Below are positions 46,017-58,200 of a stretch of 64,000 nt of DNA, piece after piece. The position numbers and the translations under genes are program-made. Below the pieces are notes generated by a model. It was given only the letters and a program-made list of their open reading frames with translations. It made no database searches and was not told the origin of the DNA. The stretch's first letter is position 1; each line of letters begins with the position of its first letter. The stretch is from Nilaparvata lugens (taxonomy: Eukaryota; Arthropoda; Insecta; Hemiptera; Delphacidae), in the NCBI RefSeq assembly GCF_014356525.2, contig NC_052510.1, positions 53,748,045 to 53,812,044 on the forward strand, given 5' to 3'.

Positions 46017-46571
46017 TTCATAAAATAATAAACTGTTAGAAGGAAAATATGAAGGAGCAATATGAAAGTTTTTTTAATTTAAAATTTTAGGTCTACTTAA
46101 TCAATTCTGAGTCAATAATTTTTTATAATAATAACATTGAGAGTAACAGAAGTATACAATATAGCAATCAGATCGGGAAGATGGAATATGCATTCGAGTG
46201 AAACATTATCCTTTTATATATTGAAAGACTTCTGTGAAACTAGTAACAGTAACTGATCACGTGAAATCAGGTTAATTTGAATTTAGGTATATTTGCGCCG
46301 TGAGGGTTAAGGCAAGTTGACTTTAAATTTTACATAAACTAAAATAATTTGATTTATGTGAGAGAACTTTCCAGCACCTGCCGTGGTTTTTCACGCCTTG
46401 GTTTGAAGCGCATTTTCGGAGCACTTAATTTAAAAAAAATTGTGTTGATGGGAAAACCAATGAGATCCATATCAATGTATTCAAAATAAACAAAGTGCAG
46501 AACTGATTCAGGGTAGTCACCAAATGCACACTATTGTTTTTCAAGCTTTCTAAATAAACTATCAACTGTCT

Positions 46572-46743
46572 AAAGGTGCGTACAGATTTACGCGCCGCGA
46601 ACATGAGCAATTCACTTTTAATCAGCTGATGCCAAGCTTTTTATATCTATATCTTATACCGTTTCTGTAAAAATACAGATATAGTCAGCTGATTAAAAGT
46701 GAATTACTCATGTTCGCGGCGCTTATATCTGTACGCACCTATA
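46572..46743. repeat. Hairpin MITE
   Basis: Perfect-looking arms carry AGGTGCGTACAGAT, GCGCCGCGAACATGAG and TCACTTTTAATCAGCTGA, with complements in reverse order at the right end. The loop is about 50 bp. Confidence 0.8.
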
Positions 46744-46799
46744 GACTGTCTGCCATAGACTTTTCAACGAAACAGCAGGCCAAACCACAGTGTTTATAA

Positions 46800-47690
46800 T
46801 TATTATCTATATTATAGAAAAGGAAAGAACTGGCTTATTATAGACGTACGGGATAGGAGATTCACGAATGATGCATCATCACGCACTACCATCACACTCC
46901 GTTGTGCGGAGGTAGTGCATCACGTCAGACCTACTGGACCGATTAACTTGAAATTTTGCATATAGAATCTTAATTAACCGAGGATAGTTCTAGGCCTATT
47001 TTCAATTCTTCAAGATTTCATTACTTCAAGTTTTCAGTTTGTCAAGTTTTAAAATAGACCCTTGCGGAGCACGAGTTACCTGCTAGTCAATGATAATTGA
47101 AAGCTTAGCAGACGAATAAATCATTGAATAAAAATGTAATCTAATGAAATAATGTACCTAAGTATTATATTCCAAGTCAAATCATTTTTCCAATTTTGGA
47201 TTAAAGGGCTCGAATTTGTCACACCACTTACTTATTGAAACACAGTAATAAAAAATTATTGATTACCAGTCAATAGTTTTCTAAAATCAGCTTGCAAGTA
47301 GTTAAATAGAACTGTATAACAACCAAAACTAGTTTCTCCTTATTATAAGAGATAGAAGGTACAATCTCAGGTGCCGCATAGTATAAATTATATTTCAACT
47401 CTGTTGCATATCCATACTTTTTCAAATAAATTTCTCCTCCCACCCACTCTTTGACAGAATAGTCCACAATTCAAAATTACCGCCCTACTAACGCATCCAT
47501 CATCCGCATCTATTCCTCCACCTTTATCCTTTACCACAAAAATAACCTTGACATTAGAGTAATTAATTTTCTACAGTCTGATGATGTTCCACACCAGGTC
47601 GAAACGATCGTCACTACCAATAGTAAGTGCATTTTCACTTCGTAACTTTTTTTAAAAATTCAAGTTATATTTTTAATTCAACATGGATAT
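46800..47690. other. Intergenic with an interspersed-repeat fragment
   Basis: 46840-47092 carries repeat-like text (GGACCGATTAACTTGAAATT, then CCCTTGCGGAGCACGAGT) of a kind often dispersed in insect genomes. At 47578-47625 CTGATGATGTTCCACACCAG with GTCGAAACGATCG resembles a Penelope-element tail. Neither can be classified firmly. Confidence 0.35.
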
Positions 47691-48513
47691 AAAGAGTGTT
47701 CTGAAAAAAGGTGCCCATAAGTCAGGGCGTGATTCCTCTCTTAAAAAGAAAAAAGTTCTTATCAACATAGAACCGAAAATGCTTGGTTACCAAGTTATAC
47801 AGGGTGGAAGATTTCGTCTGAATTTCTGTGCCCCTGCTGAAACAAAGACCTACGGGTATTTTTTGGCTGTTAATTAAGATGAACAATTTAGAGTAATTTA
47901 TGTAAAATGAACTGATAAATTGAATGAAACAGTTTCCAGACCTGTAGCTACAGTGATTTTCAAGATTTATGTGACGAAATACGCGAAACTTGGTCCCGAA
48001 AAACAAGTACCTTTAAGGTTTGAAGCCGATTTACTACGTTAAATGTACAATAAACACAAACTATTTTTCTACAGAACTTGTAGAAAATTCAATTTAGAAG
48101 AGAAAGATGTAGAATAAGTCTATGACAGACAAACGCAACATTAAAAAAATAATCCTTAATTACATACAAAACGCATGAAAAATAGAGAGCTTAACAGATT
48201 TTGTCGGGACCAAGTTTCGTGTATTTCGTCACATATCTTGAAAATTACTGTAGCTACAGGTCTGGAAACTGTTCCATTCAATTTATCAGTTCATTTTACA
48301 AGTACGCTAAATTGTACATCTTAATTAACAGCCAGCAAATACCTGTAGGGCTTCGTTTCGACAGGGGAACTGAAATTCAGACGAAATCTTACATCCTGTA
48401 TAACTTGGTAACTAAGCATTTTCGGATCTATGTTAATTAGAACATTTTTCTTCTTTTGATGAGAGGAATCACGCCCTGACTTATGTGCACCTTTCTTCAG
48501 AGCACCCTGTATA
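47690..48513. mobile_element. Long-arm foldback element
   Basis: Arms of about 300 bp (47690-47990 and 48205-48513) are inverted copies: GTGCCCATAAGTCAGGGCGT on the left, its near-complement on the right, and AGACCTGTAGCTACAGT nearer the loop. The ends read AGAGTGTTCTGAAAAAAGG and CAGAGCACCCTGTAT. Short frames in each arm are mirror images and are not genes. It lies about 15 bp from the PNISR polyadenylation signal. Confidence 0.75.
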
Positions 48514-48525
48514 TAACAACAACAG

Positions 48526-48531
48526 TTTATT
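48526..48531 (-). terminator. PNISR polyadenylation signal
   Basis: AATAAA on the minus strand (TTTATT on +) lies about 48 nt after the PNISR stop codon. This is the only canonical signal before the foldback element. A GTGAGT just after the stop leaves a 3' UTR intron possible. Confidence 0.5.
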
Positions 48532-48578
48532 ACTAGACAGAGAACAAATAAGAATAGTTTAGCAAAAGTACTCACAAT

Positions 48579-49231
48579 TCAATCTCTAGTCCGGTAACTG
48601 GATCGACTGGCACGCCCCGATCCCCCCGACGAACTACTCGAATGGCGGCGCTTTCGAGATGAGGATGAAGACGAATAATAAGAAGACTTTTTATGTTTCG
48701 GAGGCGTCCGACTTCGCTTGCTACGATAATTCCTGTGATACCTATCTCTATCGCGCTCACTCTCCCTACTCACAGATCTCCTACGATCTCGTCTGTCTCT
48801 TTCTCTGTACGACTCTCTACTTCTTTCCCTACTTCTATCTCTATCTCTACTTCTTTCCCTACTTCTATCTCTATCCCTACTTCTTTCCCTACTTCTAATT
48901 CTTTCTCTACTCCGCTCCCTACTTCTATCCCTTTCCCTACTTCTCGACTTCTTCTTCCTCTTCTTCTTCTCTTTACTCCGGCTACGCTTTCGTTTCTTTT
49001 TACGGTCCTTTTTCTTTTTGCTGTCGTGTTTCTTTCGGCGCCGACTCGATCGACTTGATCGACTGCTCGAGCTGCTAGAAGATGAAGACGAACTGGAACT
49101 GCTGCTAGCATCGTCATCATCATCATCATCATCATCAGAAACCACCACCGCTGAAGACTTGGAAGCCTTCTTGCTGTGCCTATCGTTATTTGTGCTTGCA
49201 CCATCCTTCTTCGCTTCCGCACCGTCATATT
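48579..49231 (-). CDS. PNISR: PNISR exon H: acidic/Ser run and RS domain, stop
   Basis: The acceptor TTTTTTCGCAG precedes AATATGACG. The exon reads EYDGAEAKKDGAS, then a run of nine Asp, a run of Ser, lysine-rich basic segments, and dense RS/RD/RE dipeptides (SRERSRDRDRSRERS). The stop TGA is at 48581-48579. The repetitive codons produce long open frames in all other phases, which are shadows. Confidence 0.88.
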
Positions 49232-52200
49232 CTGCGAAAAAAACAGAAAACAAAATGATAGAACAAAAACGTTCAACTCAAACTTAAAACTAGATTCTTC
49301 ACAATTGAAATCAATCTGAGACAAATCACCAATCCTTTACTTCACTCAATTCACGTAAAGGAGAACATCCTTCAACAGGTTTGTTAGAGAAGCGGTTTGA
49401 CTCAGTGGTCGCGCTGGTAAGCTATCTCTAAGGGCCAGACCATATCTTAAGGTGCATTTTTGTTTGTGCGTAAATTTCCGCAGTCGACGACGACAAGCAT
49501 TGTTGATATTCATATTGTCCAAATTTCAAGTGTGCTAAAACAGCTGATAAAATAACTTTTTATTATCAAAGAATTAAACATTTCTAAGAAAAAACGCTCA
49601 ATGTGGTCTGACCCTAAAGGTGCAAATCCTTAGCGACGACTCGAACCGTGTGGCTAGAGGTGGAGCAAATAATCTAAAAATTCATTACATTGGATATAAA
49701 TCGTAAAATCAACATGGTAGCCAACACTTCCAGTTCATCTGCCGCCATAACGTTCATACAGCAAAAAAATCCAATGAATCATCGAATCTAATGAATTTAT
49801 AGGTTATGTGCTCTAGCCGTGGAGGTTCTAACCACGCGAATCTAGCTTCACGTCTCAAGTCGTCGCTAAGGCTGACCACTAACGGTAGGACATGCATAAT
49901 AAACATGTATGTACATGCATGATTTGTCATCAGCGAGAGGCTTCTAATATAAAATAAACTAGCAATATAATAACAATAGTTAAACATTGGAAAATTACAG
50001 ATCATAATGAAAGAAAAATAATTCAAGCTCAAATAGAGCAGCGAAGAAAAAGTATCAAAAAATCGGAGATACAAAGCATACCCTCAAAAATTTTGCTCCA
50101 AGTCTTTTGTTGTGATGACACAAAAATGTACGACGACATGTGTGTCATGCATGTCCTACTGTTAGTGGCCAGCCTAGAGAATTGCACCTTAAGATAAGTT
50201 AAGAATCATGCGCCTGCTACTCTCCTTGGAAGGGTGACCACTTGATCCAACTCCTCTGAATATGATTCATGAGTTGAAAAATCGCTTTCCGGTGGTTCCG
50301 CACCCACCTGACACTGTAGGTCCACTCATTTCTAATTATCATTCGTCCCATTACCCACGCACAAGCCTAAAGTTCATGTGGGAGTCACCCTCAACAAAAA
50401 CAAAATTGATGAACAGATGATGGCTAAATAAGCTGAATTAATGATTGTAGATAATGCAGTAATAGAGAGCTATGTCAAGTCGATAGCATTTCGTATGCAT
50501 ATGACAATTCGCTGCTGCTGTGCATAGGCATTGTTAACTTGCCCACACATCCGTGTTTAAGTGAAGATTATTTCCTTCCGAGAGTGAAGAGTAGAGGTAG
50601 GCGCACACAGATCGTCATCGGACAGACGGCACGCATCGGACGATTAGATTTGATGCATCGTTTTCAGTTGGAGGGCACATGCCTATTCGATGTGGATAGG
50701 TATGCGCACTCCATTTGAAAACAATGCATCAAATCTAATCGTCCGATGCGTGCCGTCTGTCCGATGACGATCTGTGTGCGCCTAGCTTAAAACACTGCTA
50801 CCAAGTCAATCCCATCCAAGTGCTTCACGCATTGCAACCAATATTTTTTGGGCTATAATGTATTTCCGATCGACGTACACATTTAGCTTTGCTTCAAGTC
50901 ATTGAAAATGTTAATTTGTTCGATTCATTCAATCGTTCAAATTATTCACTTGAACAAACATTTTCCCTGTAAAACCCATGTATTGGTAAGGCTAGGCGCA
51001 CACCGGTTAGTCAAGACAAGACAAGACATGATCAGACACGTTTAGTCACAATACTTCACATAGCTGCTTGTGACGCAACTCAAACTGATTAGTCATTGCA
51101 ATTAGACATGTCTTCATGAGTAACTATGTGAAGTATTGTGACTAAACGTGTTTGATCTTGTCTTGTCTTGATTAACTGGTGTGTGCTTAGCTTTGGTGCA
51201 CCAAAGGAGATCAGTATTTTAATTAAGTATCAGCACAATGATAGATATGATCAGATGATACTCAATTCAAGATTGTTCATCCCGTTTGATGCAATCCTAC
51301 ACAAACATACCAAGTGCTGAAAATTCAAATACTGTATAACATTAGCAAGAATCCATGACAAAATTCACTCGTATTTGAAACACTTGGTATATCCTATTAT
51401 GTTAAGCGAGCAATTTCTTCATATCTGTTTATATTTTTATATCTGGTTATCTATGTTCAACGGATCTCGAAAACGGCTCTAACGACTTTCACGAAATTTG
51501 GAACATAGTAGGTTTATGATATAAAAATTCGATTGCACTAGGTCTCATCCTTGGGAAAACTCGCTGAACGACATTAAAAGGATAATTCATCCTTGGCTGA
51601 AACAGCTGAGGCTTCGTCGTCTGTGGATGGTAAAAAGTGAGCGAGTGTTTCTGTGGAAAATCAAAATATCACATCCCCGAAATTCATAAGCTGACGTATA
51701 GCCAGGTGTAAAATATAAACACGATCATTTTAGAGAATTGTGTTCTGTTTATCAATAAATAAAAATAACGAGCAAAGCTCGGTGCCCCGATATTACTCTA
51801 TAACATTAGCAAGAGTCCGTGATACAATTCACTCGTATTTGCAACACTTGGTATATCTTGGTATAAACAACACATTGAATCGAATTGTTCAGCTTCAACA
51901 GTGTCGTGATGTAATTAATTGATATTTCACAGCTTTAGAAAGATTCAGACTGGTGCATTCAATTCAATCCAAGATTAAAATTAGAATAATAGTTATTTGG
52001 AAGAGAATAATAACAGAACAGCGACCAACTGTTTTCAAAATTCAAATTTTGCGCTCACCTGATTCGAGATTTGCGTCTACCTGTGGAACGTTCTTTCGCT
52101 TCTCGCCCGTCACAATCTCCACTCTCAGCTTCGGCCTGGTCTCACTCCCTCCTTTCCTCTCCAACGATTTGCCACGCTTCTCCTCTCTCCTACGACTACT

Positions 52201-55200
52201 CTTCTCCTCTCCTTCATCCTCCTCATCATCATCTGTCTCTTCTTCTTCATTATCATCATCCTGCTCCAATTGTTCTCTTTCGCGTTCTTCTTGCTCCTCG
52301 ATTTGCGACAGAATCTTTTTCTCTATGTTTGCAAACGCTTTCTTACGTTTGTTTATCCTTTCCTGAAATAATATTACAATTGGCAATTGAAACGCTATAT
52401 GGTATTTGAAAGAATTCGTAAACATTATAACAATATTTTCATGAATGCATGGCATCATCCAGTCACTTGAAAGTCGATACTGGGTTTCTCATTATAATTG
52501 ACAATTGTAAAAATCATTCCAAAAATAATTATTTCACTTGGCTAACCTGGCTGGCGTCTATTCAATTGGAATTATTGTAATTGATTCACGCTCCAAACTA
52601 ACCAACAAGTATGTGATGCATTCAGCTTTCCTACATGTCTAGCGGGTTTTTAATCAATCAATCATCTTCTTTATTCCATAATACAGAAATTACAAAAATG
52701 ATAAATAATATAAAATACAAATAATTAAGTACTAGCATTAGGGTTTCATATTATACAGAGTGTCTGATAAGTCACTCCCTATTTTTATACAGCTATAATT
52801 TCTTTATTTATGAACCAATTTTGTTAGAACTAAATTTGTTAGAAAGAGCACTCCTTGAGGTTGTGTTCAACACAAATTTTTATTCGTCTCAGTTTAAAAA
52901 TGCCCCCTCTCTTGACTGTGAAAGAACGAGCCGAAATAGCAGCTCTTTATGAGGTCTGAGGATCTGTGGTGCGAGCATAAAGATGGTGGAGGGCTGAACG
53001 AGGGATCAATGCGACACTGGATGCAAAAACTGTTGAAAATTGCCATTCCAAATTACTAACAACAGGGAGTGTCGCAGATGCAAGATGTTCAGGAATACCA
53101 TCAACGTCAAGGACAGCAGAGAATCTTGAGAGTTCGTGAAATGCTCATGAGGAGCACTAAGAAATCACTGCGTCAAGGATCTCGTGAAAGTGACATTTCA
53201 TGTTACTCTGTTGCAACGATTCTTAAGAAAGATCTCAATGTTTTTCATCCAGTGTCGCATGCATCCCTCGTTCAGCCCTCCACTATCTTTGTACTTGCAC
53301 CACAGATCCACAGTAACGTGGATAGCACAGTAACCACAATCCTCAGACCTCATAAAGAGCTGCTTTTTCGGCTCGTTCTTCCACAGTCAAGAGAGGGGGC
53401 ATTTTTAAACTGAAACGAATGAAAATTGGTGTTAAACCCAACCTCAAGGAGTGCTGTAACAAATGTAGTAAGTTCTAACAAAATTTCTTAATAAATAAAG
53501 AAATTATAGCTGTATAAAAATAGGGAGTGATTTATCAGACACTCTGTATAATATGAAACCCTAATTCAAGTACTTAATTATTTGTATTTTATATTATTTA
53601 TCATTTTTGTAATTTTTATATTATGGAATAAAGAAGATTCTTGATTGATTGATTAAAAAACCGCTACACATGTAGGAAAGCTCTGAATGCATCACATACT
53701 TGTTGGTTGGTTTGGCACTATGGCCTGACGTAGACACGAGTTGGGATTTCAATAAGTTGAGCTGATAATCTATATAATTACACACAGTGACAAGAACAAA
53801 AAACTCACCCACCCCAACCTTTCCTTTTACCTTTAAAACATAATCAAGCAGAACATTTTAGGTTATGTTCTTCAACTAATTTTTTATTTAGAATCTATAC
53901 AAGACTATTTGGAATCTGGTCGATCTGAGGACCTCCCACCCTTTTAACTCAAAAAATGCAATTAAAATTATCTAATATATGGGTAAAACATGATATTGAT
54001 ACCTATTAAATTATTTGTATTCCCTTATTACTATAAAATGGTTGTAAAGAAGTTTCGAGAAATTGCGGTTGTTAAATTTTTCCTGAAGCCCATACATGTA
54101 GGGTAACCTTCCACTGAAACCGTATTCAACCGATCCGTTCGGCCGTTGGATCGGACGAATCTGCCGGCCGTTAATTCGGCCGAATATGGTCATCCATTGG
54201 AACCGTTTACGTCAGTCTAGTTGCCAATTATTAGTTGCTAATAATCAACTACTATCATAGCCACCAAAATTTTTCATAAACAATGATTATATTGAGATTT
54301 CGAAAATTGAATAAACAAATAACCACTAAATTAGTTATTTATTATCAAGCAATCTTTGTTCACAGATTCCTTTAAACATCACAACGATGATATGTTTTGT
54401 CTCGCATATCCCACAATGGAACATGCTCTTGAACCAAACTTATCAACTTTTCATTGTCCATAGTTACAACTTTATAAAACAGAACAACTTCAAAAAACAA
54501 AAAAGACTGTAAAACAATTTCAAGTTAGGATCACTTTGTTGTCTCAGCTCGACTAGTTAGTTCGGCCGGATAGAGCCGGAAAATCCCATTCAATTCTGAT
54601 CGAAAAATTGATCGGCCGGAGACGGCCTTATGAACCAGTTGCAATGGACGAGCAGCAACTATTCCTCTCTTTGGGATCTTTCGGTCGCGTTCGGTAGTTG
54701 TCGGCCGATGCTAGTTCGGACGAAATCGGTTCCAGTAGACGGTCCACCGTAAAGCCGATTTTTAGAAGTCCAATTTTTCGTCATCTTCAAGAATTCTATT
54801 AGATTGAACATAGCTTGGCAAAGAAATTATATGTATCTGCACATGTATCATATCTTTGCCAAGTTCCGTTCAATCTGGTCGAATTCATAAGGAAGGCAGA
54901 AAATCGAACGTCCAGAAATCGATGGGTCTGTAACTGGCTCAACTTGCAAAAAATGAAAAAGATAGCTTACCCTGAGTTCTTGATCGGAGTCCTGTTTCTC
55001 CTTGTCACTATTCTCGTCCTCTTCACCACTCTGAGACGCCTCCGAGTCGCTGCTGTAGATCCCCAGTCCTGCATCAAGTTATCACTACAATCTTGTATTC
55101 TAACTAAGCTGCTAAAGACTTATTCGACTAATGCATTTTTCAACATATAAAAACACTAGACTCTACACGTATTCAGAAAATGACATTGATGGACGTTCGG

Positions 55201-58200
55201 GAATGGACGTAAACCATCCATTTCAGGTTCAGAAAATTTCAATCAAGAGTTGTACATCAATTTAAATGACGTCAATTGATAAAATCTATCTAGAAACGTA
55301 ATTCAATATGATTTCAACATATTCATGATCAGAATCTGGTAACTTCAACTGAAGTGCATACTATAAATCCGAATGGTTTTAGTTGAATCATTTGTTTTTT
55401 ATCAACTCAGTGTTCCGAATGGGAGGACAGTATTTTATTGAGCATTTTACATAATTTTTTACTCATATAATTAGTCGTCAAGCTAGTATTGTAAGGTTCT
55501 AGAAAACTGCATACACTTCAAGTTAGTATGTAGGGTTCTCGAACACTATATACTCTTCAAGTTGGCAATACAAAATAAGTACAACATACTTATTCGAAAT
55601 GCAAGATTATACCAACATTATTAAAGTTTTCTTACAAAATTTAACTGCAATGTGCAAAAAAACATTAATTAATCACAACCTTGTAAATAAATATCTAGTT
55701 AATATTACTGTATATTTGAATAAATAATAATGAATTATTAAAAAGCTTCTAAGATTTTTCAGAGCTTGAAACGACTAAGGATAAAAAACAAACGAAATTG
55801 GTAGAAATTGATGTTTGTTCCTGGTTTAACATAGATCTCAAATCAATTAATTTATAGAAACTTGTTATATTCAAGGCGCTTGATAGGGAATATCTATTTT
55901 ACTCAACGTGAAATATATTCAGTACGGAGAATAATAGTGTACTTGTTGATTGAATATCATAGAGCTGGAAGTCCTTCAGTTTTATAATATTTAAAAATTG
56001 GTGACGTCATATCATGATATCTACTTGGCATAGAGTATGAAAAGTCTGAGAGAGCTGTACAGTACACACTGAGCACTGTATTAATTTACGAACAAATCTC
56101 ACGATCGACTAATAGATCCATTATATTATTTCGATTCTATAAGATAAAATAAGATCGATCAATAGTTGATAACAACATTTTGCCTTGCAGCCAAGTACAA
56201 CTAGAACAGTACTGATTAGTTGCTAAGCAAAGCATTTGTTCTCAGCTAAGTTCTTTCTCAAGAATCGTTCATGAATGCGGCCGTGAATATCTACGTCCTG
56301 GGCAAAATGATATCGTTACATCTTTGAAAGCCTAAACAGTATCAAGTAATACAATAAATATTTCAGTGGTGATGAAAATATAGAAAAAAAAAATCTTCAT
56401 TAATGCTTACCAAGTTTTCCAGTTAAAGAAGTGAAAGCGGGCGTCTTCTGGAGCTGAGTTGCTGGAGCTTTGTGATAAATAGATATTATTTAGTAATCAG
56501 CAACAGAATGTGAGTAGGTAAGAATGATAACTGATCACCTCTGTTTACACTCCGATAAATACTGCTAATCATTGCATATAAAATAGAAAAAATGCACACA
56601 AAATTAGCGATAATATATTGCATTTAAAACAATATGAATAGCTTATTGAGAGTGGAAATAATTATACTATAAATTAGCACCGATTTAAAATGTAACTGAA
56701 GTTTACCTGCACTACAGAAACATACTACTGTAAATTGCCAATAAATCTGCATTTGAATAACGTTTGACTTTTGGACGGAGTTTCAAGATGTGGGATTTCA
56801 TTGTACTGTGAAGAAAGTTCAACTCAGACCTGAACGACATACAAATCACATGAATTCGGTTCATATGTTATAAAAATTGTATGTGCTACCTGAATGCTAC
56901 AGGAGAATCATAGTTAACCCGAAATAATGCAGAAATATCATTGGGTAGACATGGTAGCTTGATAATGAAGGATAGGATGACGCATATGAAGGTTGGATTG
57001 TATGAGGAAGAGATTGAAAATTGTATTCAAAAAAGTGGAAAGATTATTTGGCAATGGAAAAATTGTAGGAGAAGGAATTTGAAAACTATTTAAAATGGTT
57101 AGTATACTGAAACGATAATAAATTAAAGGGATTCATATGAAATGTTAAAGGAGAGAAATTTTCACTAAATACTTGATTCAACTCAAAATGGTATAAAATG
57201 AAACTTACAACAATATTGTTCTATACTACTTGTTATTGAGAAATATTGATTCACAAACTTTTAGCCTACTTCTTATAAATAGAGTTTGGGTTCAACAAGA
57301 AGTTTATCATAACTTTCATTGATTTTAAATGGCGTTCGGTTATACCATTACATAAAAGGACAGTTTATTATTCAATGAGTCCTTATCTGTTCAGTCTTTT
57401 CGTATCATAGAATGATTTACCTGTTACACGATGCTTCAATATGAAGCAATAATATTTGCATGAAAAGTGTTCGAAAATTGAATCAGTTCAGATAAAAGCT
57501 GATTTCAAAACCCATGGAACAATAGCTTTGTTTGAATGGAAGGTCTAATCAGTAAAGTACCTTTGGCGCGCATATTTGCATACTCTTCATTTACCACAGT
57601 CCTTATCTCTTGTGTCGTCACAGACATCAGAATCTCAGTCAAGATTTTACGCACTTTCAGCATCTGCAACAAAATAGATAGAATTGTCTCAGTTGGCAGT
57701 AATTTATCTAATCTTTCAAATGTGTAAGCAATATGAGATAAATATATGATTCATATATATGTCCCATATGACCAGGTGACAAATAGTTATTTGGGCATCT
57801 ATAGTGAGGTCCATGTTATAATGGCAGTGGAGAAAGGTAGGAGAACAACGTTGCCGATCCTCAGTCTTGTCAATGCCTTTTATAGACGGTAGCTGATGCA
57901 GGTTTATTGATGTTTACTGTTCATTCTCGTTTAAAATAATCAATTATATTTTACTAGTAGTTCTGTGAACAGAAGACCTCACGCTCAGTAAGTTACATTG
58001 ACCTGTTGTTATGTTTTCTCAAAAATTAATAAATGATTTATCAATTTAAAATGGCTAGAAAAAATCCTAAATAAACATAGAGCTTTCTGTCCAATCGTAC
58101 CGTGACGTGTCGTCCCGGAGTGTGAGTGCTTTTATCAGATCTGGCTGCAACTGTCTACAACGTTGATGGAAAGATACAATTTTCAAGATGTTCGATGTTT

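Noticed and set aside
47683..48575. Short frames on both strands around 48 kb
   Set aside because: They are mirror images in the arms of a foldback element and share the same peptide because of the inverted repeat.
48659..49324. Several long open frames overlapping PNISR exon H on both strands
   Set aside because: They are shadows of the RS-repeat codons (AGA/CGA/TCT-type repeats keep all frames open). The real frame is fixed by splice phase and the RS composition.
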